Assembly: GCA_000787465.1 (NCBI GenBank)
Contig: JSYX01000509.1
Location: 1 to 25,474 of the forward strand
From: Thermomucor indicae-seudaticae
Lineage: Eukaryota > Mucoromycota > Mucoromycetes > Mucorales > Lichtheimiaceae
Direction of reading: 5' to 3'
DNA length: 25,474 bases
Of this stretch, positions 9,968 through 20,796 are shown piece by piece (position 1 is the stretch's first letter; each line of letters opens with the position of its first letter). The notes beneath the pieces are model-generated. The model did no database searches. It saw only the letters and a list, made by a program, of their open reading frames with translations, and had not been told where the DNA came from. Position numbers and translations under genes: made by a program.

Positions 9968-11995
9968 TCAATCAGACTGAATACTGTCAGAGTCATGAAA
10001 GGATGAGGGTGAGGTTAAATAGTGATAAGGGCTTGCAACAAAGGACGCGCGTTTGTAAAAAACACCAGACAACTGTACACAGACAGACAAGCCGTGAGTC
10101 TACCTTATTTTCACCGTTTTTCGCTCAAACTTACCCGTTGCCGAGCGCGTATTCGTTTATTTTCCAGATAGGATGAGGCCCTTATACTGGCCCTCATGCT
10201 TAATCGATGTGACGACAAATCTTGAGGTTTCTTTGGTGACGATGGCGGTGATGGTAACGATTGCGAAAAAGATCGTCGTCCAATCTCATCATTGTTATTA
10301 AAAAGGAATGAGAACGCGTCTTTTGTTTCCTCCCATTGAGAAAGCATATGTGTCATATCTTGGTCCATGCTCCCGAGTCTGTCTTCCAATCGCTCAATCG
10401 AGAAAGATGATGAAGCTAGATGGTGTGTTAGTAGCGATCAATCGCATCTTATCTGTCCGATTATTACTGACCTTTATCAGCTGAAAGCATTTTGGTATCT
10501 TGGCGACAAATTAGCAGCTTTGCTTGAATACTACGCACGTGTTTCTCAAGAGCGGCATATCTGTGTAACAACAATTGTACTTTAGGATCGGCATCAACGA
10601 ATGACGTTTGATCCTCGTCGTCCACTGCGTAGCATTAATGACAATCCTTTCCCCCTTTTCTTTTGATATCATGACTTACGCGCAGACGAACCAAGAATAT
10701 CATTGAGCATTTCGATATTATGTTTGCACTCTTCAAAGATGCTGGATAATATCTCAAGAACCGCTTCCCAACGTTGCACGTAATCTGCCCGCTCCGAATC
10801 ATGGCCAACCGTTATGACATCCAATGCTAATAGATGTATCATGCATTCACGGCGTTTCCAATAGACAATGATAGCCAGATGTTCCAACTCGTCTGTGGCA
10901 TTCTTTGCTGAACGCACGTCGATCCTGGAAAGCTCTTCCACATTGTACATATCGCGAAATCGGACCAAGTTGGCCTGATTGCTTAGCCGATTGAGGTGCT
11001 CGACGACACTAGAGAATTTCTCAAATTGCTTGCATAGTTCGCGACAAACTGTCCTTTTAATTTCGTTGGCTCGTCTGCTGCTGCTGCTGGAATGAGCGGG
11101 ATATGACTGCATTGTCGCAGGCGGGGCCAAGGTCGTTCCTTGCAAAACCAGCTCCAGCTGTCGTACATGATCCAGAACATTGTTCATTAACAAATCGTTC
11201 TTTTCACACTGCGCAACCACTTGTCGAAGGAGATCCAACGTCATGCCATGAAGTTTTCTGATCCTGTTCCGTCGCTGATAAAGGAGAGAGCATTAGGATT
11301 TTGACGCTCCGCACACAACTTGAGCCATTTACCTGATGTCGATGGATAATGAAAACTGCCGCGATATGGATAATGAAAACAGAGAGACGGGCCCCTAGAT
11401 AATAATAGCAGGACATCCATGATAAGGAGATGGTGGCTGCGATGGTTGGCCAGAACAACATCGTATTGGGGTCGGATGTCGTCGTCGTAAAGGAGGTGGA
11501 GGGCGTGGTCGGATCAATGGTCTGTCCTGGTGAGATCGAAGGCATTTCTGTGATCGCTGAGGATGTAACGATGAGATACTTGAACTGCTCTTCAAAGGCA
11601 GTTTCTTCGCTATCCGGCAGCGAGTAACTAAAGAACGCCTATACGTAGGTTGTTAGCATACTGAGCAGCTTAATACACATGTTGCCCCTCCTCCCCGCGT
11701 GTCCCATTTAGAAAATTTATGTGTTACGTTACATTGAACAAGACCGCGCGAAAGTAACTGTAAAGAAGCTTACCAAAGCACGATCGAGCCAATGGATCGC
11801 AAATGGCAAAGCGACTTCGAGCATAAATTGGTGCGCAAAGTCGAACGACCGGGCCAGTAGCGCCCCAACGCGATCCCGAACTGTGCAAGAAGATTCCGCA
11901 GGGCAAGGAATGGAGAAAGAGATTAAGGTCATGAGGCAGAGTACCATCACTACATGTGCTGCACTCAAGAAAACGTCCGCGATCCAGTCGAACAT
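9968..11995 (-). CDS. membrane protein, possibly Vezatin/Inp2-like (myosin-binding)
   Basis: Exons (descending): 11995-11774, 11638-11333, 11274-10680, 10624-10472, 10415-10135, 10072-9968; 553 residues. A hydrophobic N-terminal stretch lies at about 8-28. A strong double hydrophobic block follows at about 134-172 (MLFWPTIAATISLSW then LSVFIIHIAAVFII) and turns directly into a basic, coiled-coil helical region (RHQRRNRIRKLHGMTLDLLRQ, CEKNDLLMNNVLDHVRQLE). The C-terminal part is Ser/Pro-rich (QSLPSPPSSPKK) and probably disordered. A hydrophobic hairpin followed by long helices is what the Vezatin/Inp2 family shows; those proteins bind class V or VII myosins at membranes, Inp2 at peroxisomes. 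I cannot confirm the family by eye. The frame is open upstream of the chosen ATG through a CT-rich stretch that looks like leader sequence, and a small upstream open frame starts near 12165. Confidence 0.62.
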
Positions 11996-12175
11996 TAGAA
12001 AAACTAGATCATTAGAAGAGGGAAGGAAGAGAGAAAAAGGACCGACGAAGGAGAGAGAAAAGAAAGGGTTGAAATTCGAAACAAGCCAAGCCAAGCCAAT
12101 TCTGAATTTCCACTTGTCCAGACACGCTGTTCTTTCCCTTTTTCATGTTTATACACAAAAAGACATTCATTATGC

Positions 12176-15100
12176 TTATTTTGCACTAAGTTGCGCAAGT
12201 AAGGAATCGATCTCCTGCGCAACGATATGATTGCTGCATTTGGCTCGCACCTGCCTATTGGGTCATGTCAGTTTTCTTATGCATAATGCCCGCCCCCAAT
12301 GATCGTTCCTTCCTTACTTTAGAGCCTCCATATCTTTGTTCAAGAATGCTTGTTCACCAGCTTCCTTGAAAGCGCCAATTTTGACAAAGAGCATAGGTCG
12401 CACTGGTGGATCACATCGTAGGATATATTTGCTGGCTTCCTGGTATTGCTTGGCTTTGATACATTCTTCTACGAACGGCTACAATGTCCCTTGAATCAGC
12501 AAACCATTTCAATTTTTACTCCCTAGTAATTTTAATTTACCTCGTAGCCAATAGGCGACTTCTTGCTCTTCGCTAATTTCTCCAGATTCTCCCAGTCTCG
12601 GATCTCCACAAGTGCACGCAATTTTATCCACCACAGTCGCTTGTCAGGAACCTTGAATTCGCTCTTCACTTTAGATGCTTTTGCGTGATGACCGAGCACG
12701 GTGCATTTGTAGATCGTCTCGCTGACTGATAATCCTGCAAATGGCTGATGTGTATCTTTTTCGAGTTGTTGTTGCATTTGCAGCAACCGAATTGCTTCTT
12801 CGGTAGCCTTTTATATCGTCAAACACCTTTTTTCCTTTTAGAAGGCTGCTGGCATACACTACCTTGGCTTCAAATGTATGATCTCGGTCGTCTTGATATG
12901 TCTTGTTGGCAATTTTCAGTTTGCTTATCCGGTCTGAAATATCCTAAAGCCCTCATTGTGTTAAAGAAATGCATATTACACAGGGCAAATGATGATACTT
13001 GCTTCTTCCTCAAAAGCTTCCATTAAAATGGCATTCGCACTGTCTAGCCTTCGATCGTCCTGATAGTAGAAGTCTTTCAAGAGCTCCTTATCCTGTTCTT
13101 TACAGTAGACTTCTAGCAAGTTGCATGCTAAAGGCTTGTTGTTGATCGTTCGAAAGAACTCTCCCAAGGGCAGTTTTCGCTTCAGATGAAAAATAACAAG
13201 ATATACTGCGCATGCAAATTAGAAAGCTTTTTCTCTCACTCATGTATGATTATTACATTACCAAGATCTGTGTCTCCGCTTTCGATAGCCTTAATTAAGG
13301 CCCTCTCGTCTTCTTCCATGGACATCAACAATGGCACCTGATCCGCGGCCCGTGGTTCATAATCCAAAAGCTGGAAGAAAAAGAGAGTTATATACTACAT
13401 AACAATGATGCCAGACGAATATCCGGACTCACTTTTGTTGCCAGTCGTGTCTGACCAGCATTGTAAGCCGTCTTGGCTATTTCTGCATAAGATAAACCAG
13501 GCTTCTTGGCGAGTTTATCTACGATCATGCGGCATATGGAGTCTTCATCCTCCGAAGAAGTTTTGATCTAAAATAAACTGTGAATATCCCATCCTCCTGC
13601 AAAAAGGTGTTTATTACCTTTGCGCATGCCCAGTGTATCAGGATTCGGTCAGTCCTTAATTTGAGATACTCGGCTATACGAAGAGCCAAGAGATGGTGGT
13701 GACGTTGGACGAGTCGGTTGATCAGGGCCTCTGGTGTCAATCGCTTGTATCTAGAACAAGTCTCTATATTATATTCGGACACCACACGGTAAAAGGATCG
13801 GCAGCCGTCTTACTGAACGTAGGTCAGTGGTATTCCAACGTCGTAATATCTCACGGCGTTCAAGACACGCAGGGTCTGTGCCATATCTACAAATCTGTCT
13901 GCATTGTAGTTATCGAGGAAACACTTTCCAAACGACGCCGCCTGTTGCGTATTGTCATGAGCTATTTCCTCTCGTCCATTCTCCTCCCCCAGTTATTACT
14001 TGCCTTCAAAAGGGCACGCTGATAATAATGGTGAAACTCAAAGCCGGCCGCTTCAATGCAGCAATCCACAGCATCAACCAACTCTGCCTTTATGCTACGG
14101 ATATTTTCATCAGCCTTGGGGCTTTTTCTCTATTTTCTATGTTTAGCGTCTAATAACGGACGCTAGAACAAGTGCTTGTTACCTCGTAATGGTCCAGAGC
14201 ATCGAATAGCATTGCAGCAGGCGAAGTCGAACCGATCTTGAATATCTCTTCGTTTGCAGCTATATATGTAGCAATTTCCTTTAGTATGGCTCTCCGCGGG
14301 TTCTTGTAGCAAGTAACTTACCGGGGACTTTCTGAAGAAGCTCACACTTTTCATTGCTTATGATACGAACACCATCGATTTCTGAAATCATAAATATCGG
14401 GTCTTCGTACGAGAACTTGATCCAGTCGCCGAAGGGTCCAACCATCAGCACAATTTTGTCCCAATACAACACGACCGAATCTGTGCCACACCTATATGCA
14501 TCATCAACAGGGGATGCCTACAACGGACGGGGCCTTTCTGAAGAATTACCAAACAAGCTGCTGGGGAGGGATTTTGGACTTTGTAGCGTACTCGGACAAG
14601 TTCTTTTGAAAGTCGGTTGAGACGACCCACAGTTTCCCGTCCGCCGTAAAAAGAGCCAAGAACTTGCCGTTAGGAGAAACGGCCATTTTCGTAAATGGTC
14701 CTTGTTGCAGACGCTATGTCATCTCAGAGTGCTGCTAGTATAGATAGATAATAGCCATACCGACTGACCTGGTCCTGATTTTCTTTACTGTCAACGACGA
14801 GGATGGTCGACTCTGTTGCGATAAGAACCTCCACGTGCCTGCTCAATGTATACTGCGGCGGTATGACAGTCCAACTGTGGGGAGGTTCAATAAGTCCTGT
14901 TCAAAATCCCTCGTTAGCAAAGACGGTTTTTCTACTGAAGGAGGGCATACTTACCAGTGTTTGCCAACTGCTTTGGTCGTGGTTCATGAAAATTCGTCAC
15001 AGCGATGAGTTGATAGTGTCCTGTCATCGCAACAAGACCTCCACTCCATATCTGACAATCAATGATACCATAATCTTTTGCGTCCTAATATCGTATTAGC

Positions 15101-15759
15101 CGCAACTGAAAGTGTGGAAGAAAGAGAGAGAGGAGACAGTTACCTTGCCCAGCGAGAACTGGGTATAACTTCCGTGTAGTGGATATAATCTCACGATACC
15201 ATCCTCAGTAACCACCACAAGCTGTTCCTGTTCCGTCCATCCCATAGCGACAATGCGACCTTTTTCCCACTGTTTTATCCCGCAACCATCAGGATTCGTT
15301 CCCAAACTAATAAAATTGGTGCGCGTGCGCTCTCTCTACCTGGATCTGTTCGATGAGCTTTCCTGCAGAGGTGTACATGTATATCATTGGCTTTATAGGC
15401 TGCTGCTTTTGCAGTAAAAGGACTTTCCGGTCGTCTCGTATCATTGCTGTTATATCACACGTCAACAACAACCGCCAAACTTGCTTACAACTCACTGCAC
15501 CATAATACATACCAATGGGACCTCCGAACTGTGCACCGGCAATCATGAATTTGGAGAGGTCATTCTGATCCCACGATAAGGTATATACTTCTTGCTTCCT
15601 AGGTCGACAATAAGTGCCTCAATCGCTCCAAACCGTTTTCCTCTTCATTACTTGTAAAAGCGATCCTGCGGTACAATTCGTGAGCCACGGCGCGCCGGTT
15701 TGCAATTCTATTTGCCTTACGTTTAACTGGATCCAGTCGGCTGTCGGATTCGGCGGCAT
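12176..15759 (-). CDS. VPS16: vacuolar protein sorting protein 16 (HOPS/CORVET core)
   Basis: Core subunit of the HOPS and CORVET tethering complexes at vacuole and endosome membranes; pairs with Vps33. Twenty exons (descending): 15759-15721, 15665-15652, 15598-15513, 15446-15340, 15269-15144, 15084-14955, 14896-14769, 14713-14550, 14491-14322, 14259-14183, 14114-14004, 13941-13814, 13750-13618, 13567-13433, 13370-13262, 13205-12999, 12933-12863, 12807-12541, 12478-12318, 12254-12176; 813 residues. The N-terminal beta-propeller starts [13 protein letters not shown] then [14 protein letters not shown]. The alpha-solenoid shows [52 protein letters not shown] and [11 protein letters not shown] with KSKKSPIGY. 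Exon 2 is only 14 nt, and the intron 13942-14003 is GC-AG. The exon 16/17 junction has two in-frame solutions. It diverges from the carotenoid oxygenase gene. Confidence 0.94.
13942..14003 (-). other. GC-AG intron in VPS16
   Basis: The donor reads TTGAAG|GCAAGT and the acceptor AACAG|GCG, a 62-nt intron. This is the only cut that joins QRALLK to [11 protein letters not shown] in frame; the GT two bases into the match (GCAA|GTAATA) gives the wrong phase. Confidence 0.8.
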
Positions 15760-16046
15760 GGGCTTTCGAGGTTATAAAGGTGGGGAGAACCCTCCTGTGG
15801 TGCTCCAGAAAGGAACTCCGAAGATCATCGATTCTTACAGACACGCATAATCGGTGGGGCAAACCAGGTAATAACGTATACATCTTTTGTCGTTTTGTCC
15901 AGGTTGGAGCTACAGAAATGTCTGTTGCGTCACGACGAGGCGGACATGGCAGGTTTGTTAACAAGCTGCATGACCAGACGCGGACATACGCAGCCATTGG
16001 TAGTCAGTTATTCTTTATGTAACAAGCCGGCAATACTTTATATATA
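15760..16046. other. VPS16 upstream region
   Basis: Divergent upstream sequence between the VPS16 start and the inverted-repeat element. Open frames on both strands pass through it, including one on the minus strand that overlaps VPS16 exon 1, but none resembles a protein family. On the minus strand CCTTTATAACC lies about 10-20 bp before the VPS16 ATG, a possible TATA-like element that is rather too close. Confidence 0.4.
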
Positions 16047-16720
16047 CAGTGCCTGTTCGGTATATCGATATTTCGATACATCGGTCAAACACCTGGTTTA
16101 CAAAGGACGTAATCAGGCAAATATAGGTCATTTGATATATCGGTCACCGGTCAAGGTCTTACTCGATATCGGTTTGACGAGCGGCAATAGGAATGCTAGC
16201 CAAGAATTGATCTTCAAGGCAAAAGAAGTAACGTGACCCTTTAGCCGACTTGCGCTGCCAAGAACCCAGTTTCGGATAGCGTCCCGCGCCAGGCTCTGTT
16301 AGACACGACGGGTCTTGGGGTCAGCTACTTGATCCTAACTCGATTGTATGGATGCGTCTCCGGTCTGGCAATTAGCTCGAATTCGCTGACAGGTCAAGTT
16401 CATAAGGGTAATTTGACAGGCCTCTGGTCGTACGATTGACCCAAACGCGGTGAACCGACCGGCCTCCGGCCCAGGCTCTTGACTGGCCCTAATTGACTGA
16501 GTCCCGTCCGCAGCACTAGGAAACGGTTTCTTGGATGGTTCTGGTAGTTTCCAACAGCACACCATTGCTCTAGAATCGCATAAATGGTCCTTTATGCTAT
16601 GGCTCTACAGGACAGAACATCCATGCCCTTCTTACTGTCGACGGAGTACGAAACCGATATTTCGATATAAAGGTCGCGACTGGGCGTTACGACCAGTATC
16701 GATATATCGAGCGGGCACTG
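16047..16720. mobile_element. non-autonomous DNA transposon-like element (MITE) with 24-bp inverted ends
   Basis: The left end 16047-16070 and the reverse complement of the right end 16697-16720 match at 21 of 24 positions; both begin CAGTGCC and end TATATCGATA. Just inside, the 13-mer CGATATTTCGATA occurs at 16066-16078 and again at 16655-16667, with further ATATCGGT-type copies (for example around 16130 and 16170), forming subterminal repeats. The 674-bp interior has no convincing open frame. A CAGTG terminus with reiterated subterminal motifs is typical of hAT-type elements. No 8-bp target duplication is visible (left flank TATATATA, right flank CAGCGAAC), so insertion may be old or one end rearranged. 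It sits between two divergent genes, ending 185 bp before the oxygenase ATG. Confidence 0.72.
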
Positions 16721-16860
16721 CAGCGAACGATTACGCATGCTGATGTAGCTGACAGGATAATGGTTTCCGAAAGAATGTGCTTTACCAGCTGACATGTCTG
16801 ATTGACAGCACAGCCATGCAAAAAGTTAAAGTTTAGGATTAGAACAATGAAATTGAAACC

Positions 16861-16869
16861 TTTATAAAT
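16861..16869 (+). promoter_or_regulatory. TATA-like box of the carotenoid oxygenase gene
   Basis: TTTATAAAT lies 37-45 bp before the ATG at 16906, followed by a pyrimidine-rich leader (CCCTTCCTCTTTTTC). It is outside the inverted-repeat element, so the core promoter seems independent of the insertion. Confidence 0.45.
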
Positions 16870-16905
16870 GTCAATCTTTGGCCCTTCCTCTTTTTCATTT
16901 TCGAT

Positions 16906-18861
16906 ATGCTTTTTTACTTGATTTTTTACTTTATAGCCACTACTACTACTGCTGCCTTCCTTTTTAGTTTAGCACACTTGATATGGACTCTACATTTGCG
17001 CGGGCTGCTTAACTTGACCGACCGACTGAAAGCGCACCAAAGTTCCCATGTATTTCGAAACACTCCGCAAGTCAAGAATCCAAGATGGTTACCTGTCACC
17101 GAGGGTAAAATTCCTTCATGGCTGAACGGAATTTTGTATCGCATAGGTATTTAACTTGAGGGAGAGACACTCTCTATTTGTATTCCCGTAAAGAATCGAT
17201 ACACATCTTGTTTCAGGCCCCGGACGCTATAACCTCGGTGTCAAGGAAGGTCAAGACGAAGCAACCGCGCCTGTCATGATACGGCACGCGTTTGACGGGA
17301 TGCCATTCATGCATCGGTTTGAGCTCTCTGCAGAAAAACAAGCGGTTCGTTACAACTCTCGTCATCTTTGCGAATCGGTGGAGCGTCGACTGGTGAAGAC
17401 TGGAGGAGGAGATGCTGTCTTCTTTGGACATTTACCAGAAGTACAGGGCGGATTACAGCGGCTGTTTGCGATTATTCAGAGACATATAAATCTCTTGTTG
17501 ATTGGTCCTGTTCCCACGGATGATCCTTCGGCGCTCATGGTCGGTGTCACTGCCACGCCCAATTATCCAGTCCCTTGGCCCAAGGCGGTGGAAGACAACA
17601 GAGTCTTGGTAGCGAAAACGGATTTAAATGCTTTACAGGATGTGCATCCCGATACGCTTGGTAAGGGGGATATTTCTTTTTCCTAGTAGGCGATCAATAA
17701 TAATAATAAGGAAGGGAACAAACAGAGCCCAGACGTTTGTTCACATACGCTCAGTACGACAAACGACTCAAAGGCGACTTGGCAGCCGCCCATCATCAGT
17801 ATGATCCCATTACCGGAGAAGTGTTTAACATTGACGTAAAGCTGGGACCGAGGCCCAAGATCAAAGTGTTCTCGATTACAGAATCTGGACAAGTGACCGT
17901 TCTGGCTGAAATCACCCATAGAAAGCTATTAGACGGAAGAACAAGCAGGATACGCCCGGCATACATCCATTCTTTCTGGCTGACCCAAAACTATGTGATT
18001 ATTCCAGAATCACCGCTTTACTACCAGGGCGTGGATCTCATTATAACCGGCACAGCTGTGAGTGGCCTGGTATGGGACGAAGCAAGCCCTACTTTTCTAC
18101 ACATCGTTAGCCGTCGACCTGGCGCTGAGCACCTGGTGACACTTGAAGCGGCGTCGTTTTTCACGTTCCATGTAGGCAACGCCTGGGATACAGTGGATGC
18201 GGGCGGAGAGCCTGTGATCCATCTTGACTGTGGTGCTTTTCCTAATGGCGACATTTTGTATCAACTGGACACTTTTGGGCACCCTTTACGAAGCGGCGAG
18301 CAGGATGTGCGGTCTGCTGCTGGTCGGGGCAGACTACGTGGGATATCGATGCCCCAGGAGCGTCAATCCTCTTTTGCTGATCTGCACAGATACACATTAA
18401 GGTGGAGCAGCGATGAAGGCAGTGTGACATGCAGGAAGATAGCCAGCAATATCGAGTTTCTGCGGTTCTCTCAAAAATATGCGATGCGACCTTACCGGTA
18501 TCTGTGGGGATGCGAACTGCTTCCGGCCACTGCAGAGTTAAACGAGCGGTATTGCCTTGTGAAAGTCGATCTTGAGACCGGTGCCTTGTTACACTTTGAG
18601 GAGCCAGACTTTGTCTGTTCTGAACCGATCTTTGTGCCACCGTCGTCATCAAAAGATGCGGATGAAGAAGACGACGGTGTCCTGTTGAGTTTTGTGAACG
18701 TACACGGAAATAATACAAAGGAACAGGATCATTGTTTGCTGTTGGTATTGGACGCCAAGACAATGACCAAGATGGCAAGCTGCAACATCGGCACTTTCAA
18801 GGCCGTAACGTTCCATGGATCGTTTGTCGACCAGGATTTTCAAAATGTTTCTATGAATTAG
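16906..18861 (+). CDS. carotenoid cleavage oxygenase (RPE65/CCD family)
   Basis: Non-haem iron oxygenase that cleaves a polyene chain of carotenoids or apocarotenoids. Exons: 16906-17146, 17217-17660, 17726-18861; 606 residues. Family marks: PSWLNGILYRIGPGRYN near 73-88, HAFDGMPFMHRF, YDPITGEVFNID, LGPRPKIKVF. The four iron-binding His are expected at His251 (AAAHHQYDP), His310 (AYIHSFW), His377 (FTFHVGNAW) and His592 (VTFHGSF); all are present, so it is probably active. The first about 30 residues are hydrophobic (MLFYLIFYFIATTTTAAFLF), which suggests membrane anchoring; a later Met near 16987 would make a soluble form. In Mucorales such enzymes (the CarS/AcaA and TSP3 type) cut beta-carotene on the way to trisporoid mating signals. 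Which bond this one cuts cannot be told from sequence. Confidence 0.9.
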
Positions 18862-19108
18862 CCAGTCATGGCTGGATATATTAAAGCGTTTCACCATTGG
18901 CGTTTCTGGGCAAAGATTGATGTGGTGAGGGTCAGAGTATATCAAAAAGAAGCGTATGTCTGCCAATTCAATTTCGGTCCATGGTCAAACGTGGACCGTT
19001 GCGTTAGGTAAAAGGAATACATTTTCTTGAACCGCAGAAGGATCTGCAAAAGTCCAATTAAGGAGAAGTGCATATGATCGCATTGATCCTTCCAAAGAAA
19101 AGCCGCCT
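18862..19108. other. intergenic, no gene seen
   Basis: About 250 bp after the oxygenase stop. An AT-rich ATATATTAAAG at 18875-18885 could be part of the 3' end signal. Open frames on the minus strand are short and unlike proteins. Confidence 0.4.
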
Positions 19109-19132
19109 GATTGGTTGATTGAAAGTATTTAA
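19109..19132 (+). promoter_or_regulatory. CCAAT-type box and TATA-like box before the secreted protein gene
   Basis: GATTGGTTGATTG contains an inverted CCAAT box (ATTGG at 19110-19114), and TATTTAA follows at 19126-19132, about 51 bp before the ATG at 19183. Spacing of both elements fits a core promoter. Confidence 0.4.
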
Positions 19133-19182
19133 GCCAGCTGAAAATTGGCAACCAACGACCTCTTCGAAGCTTTCTTCCTATC

Positions 19183-20320
19183 ATGTACTCAAAAATCGTA
19201 TTCCAAGTTCTCTACATTGTTGTTACCTTCAGCCTAGCTGCGAACTCACTGGTAAATTCGCTAATCGAAGGACTGGGATCAAGCAATCAATTGCGACGCG
19301 TTATTAATAAACTTTCTTCTCCAGAAACTGCCGTCGTGGTTAGAGAAAGCGCGCTGGACGCGTACCGCTGATTCACTACGTGCAGAATTGCAAACGTTCT
19401 GGGCAACCAATCCACTCTGTAATGAGCTGCAAATGTTTTGGGCGACTAATGTACTTTTGCCATTTGAAACTGTTCGGCACAATGCCAAGCTTTCGCTGGA
19501 TCGTGCAAATGCGTTAACCAAGCAAGCAGAGCAAGAACTTGTGACAAACAATGGCCGTAGACAACAACAGCTTACATGGGACGATATTCTTTTGGAATTC
19601 AAGCAGCTGCTACGGAACGAAGAGGAATCTTGCGAACCAAAGGACAGTAACGTGTCAACAAAGCGTTCAACGCAGAGGCGCCGTGCGACGTCCGACGCGA
19701 TCCGTGGTCTGACTGGCGACCAGCGCCACCAGTTCGAAACGAAGCGACAGCAGCTTTTGGAATGGACGCAGCGTGCTTCGCATGATCTGATCACGACCCT
19801 GCATGAAATTTTGCAGGAGCTAGAGTCGCATCTTGGTGCTCTGCAAGAGCAACCCGTCCATGAAGAAGGCGCGTCAGGAGAGACGAAGAACGTTAGAACC
19901 GAGGAAGGAGAAGCTTTCGCTCGTCAAGCCCATGAAGATTTCATGAAGGCAGTCAAACAAGTCAATAGCGAGTTTGGACGGATAATTTGGATGACTGGAC
20001 ATGTAGGAAAAGCCTGGGAAGAAACTAGGGAAGTGGCTGTGTGCCGGACTGTAAACGCAGAGCAAAAAGCAGTCGAGACGGTGCTTTCACATTGGGCGGC
20101 GAGGAAGATGACCGAGTCGACAGCGACGGGAGCGTTCCAAGACGCACAGCGAGACATTTTAAAGGCATGGAGGACAGCTGCAGCTGAAATAAAGCCCACA
20201 ATGTATCAATCTGAATACTGGGCAGATGCGTATTACTACAGCCTTCAAAAGTTCAACGACTGGCTGGCAACGACGAAGCATACATGGCACAGCCAGATTT
20301 TAGGCTGCAGCTGCGGGTAA
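19183..20320 (+). CDS. secreted coiled-coil protein of unknown family
   Basis: No known family is recognised. Exons 19183-19251 and 19325-20320, joined by a 73-nt intron (CTG|GTAAAT ... TCCAG|AAA); 354 residues. The first exon is almost exactly a signal peptide (MYSKIVFQVLYIVVTFSLAA, cleavage near residue 22). Mature protein: an amphipathic start, then two tandem 13-residue units at 44-69, ELQTFWATNPLCN and ELQMFWATNVLLP, then long charged helices rich in Gln, Glu, Arg and Trp with heptad-like spacing, a basic KRSTQRRRA patch near the middle, and a C terminus ending GCSCG. Without the intron the frame stops at 19374, so the splice is well supported. It could be an extracellular or cell-wall helical bundle. 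The TAA at 20318 overlaps a GTAACT donor-like site, so a further 3' exon is possible. Confidence 0.72.
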
Positions 20321-20796
20321 CTCCATGAATATAAATGGCTCTCCTTTCGTCTTCGTGGCGAACGCTCGTAAACGGAATTTTTTCTTATCAGCTCGTTCCA
20401 ACAATCCCAATCATCGCACCACGCTTTACAACAACCAACAGCACATACCAATTCTCCTCTTTTCGCTCTTGCCCTAAGTTCCCCACATGTTCGACGTATA
20501 TAAAGGAATAATGTATAGCATAGTAGGTTTCAAATAAATATTTGCGCTGCTGTAGATGGTCTTTTGCGTCAATTGGGGAACGCCATGTTCGCTCTAGATA
20601 AATGAAATTTGCGTATATGAATTAATAATATCATTCGCAATTTGGTTATTAGTCATATTGGCCCGGGTTCACGCAAGTTCTGAAGCCGAATCATTCTCCG
20701 CATTTCGTAGTCACTCATTCTGTGTGAGCGCAAACAATTGAGCCCGCCATTTTCAGCTTTCCAGTACTTCTTTTACCCAAAAGTTTTGTTACTACC
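20321..20796. other. intergenic and thioredoxin promoter region
   Basis: About 475 bp without a supported gene. A clean TATATAAAGG at 20499-20508 points on the + strand but is about 290 bp before the thioredoxin ATG, with no protein-like frame right after it; it could drive a long leader or a short untranslated RNA. The sequence just before the start codon is pyrimidine-rich and ends in ACCATGG. Confidence 0.4.

Noticed and set aside
15599..15997. 132-codon minus-strand frame as the VPS16 N terminus
   Set aside because: Its peptide is unlike Vps16; the three-exon start from 15759 gives the conserved [14 protein letters not shown].
16047..16720. GATA/ATCGATA cluster as a light-response element of the oxygenase gene
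   Set aside because: The motifs are arranged as inverted ends plus subterminal repeats, which a mobile element explains better. A regulatory side effect is still possible.
16039..16728. Target-site duplication flanking the inverted-repeat element
   Set aside because: The flanking 8-mers TATATATA and CAGCGAAC do not match, and no shorter convincing duplication was seen.
19279..19794. 171-codon minus-strand frame
   Set aside because: Antisense shadow of the secreted coiled-coil gene, whose signal peptide, splice sites and codon pattern are on the + strand.
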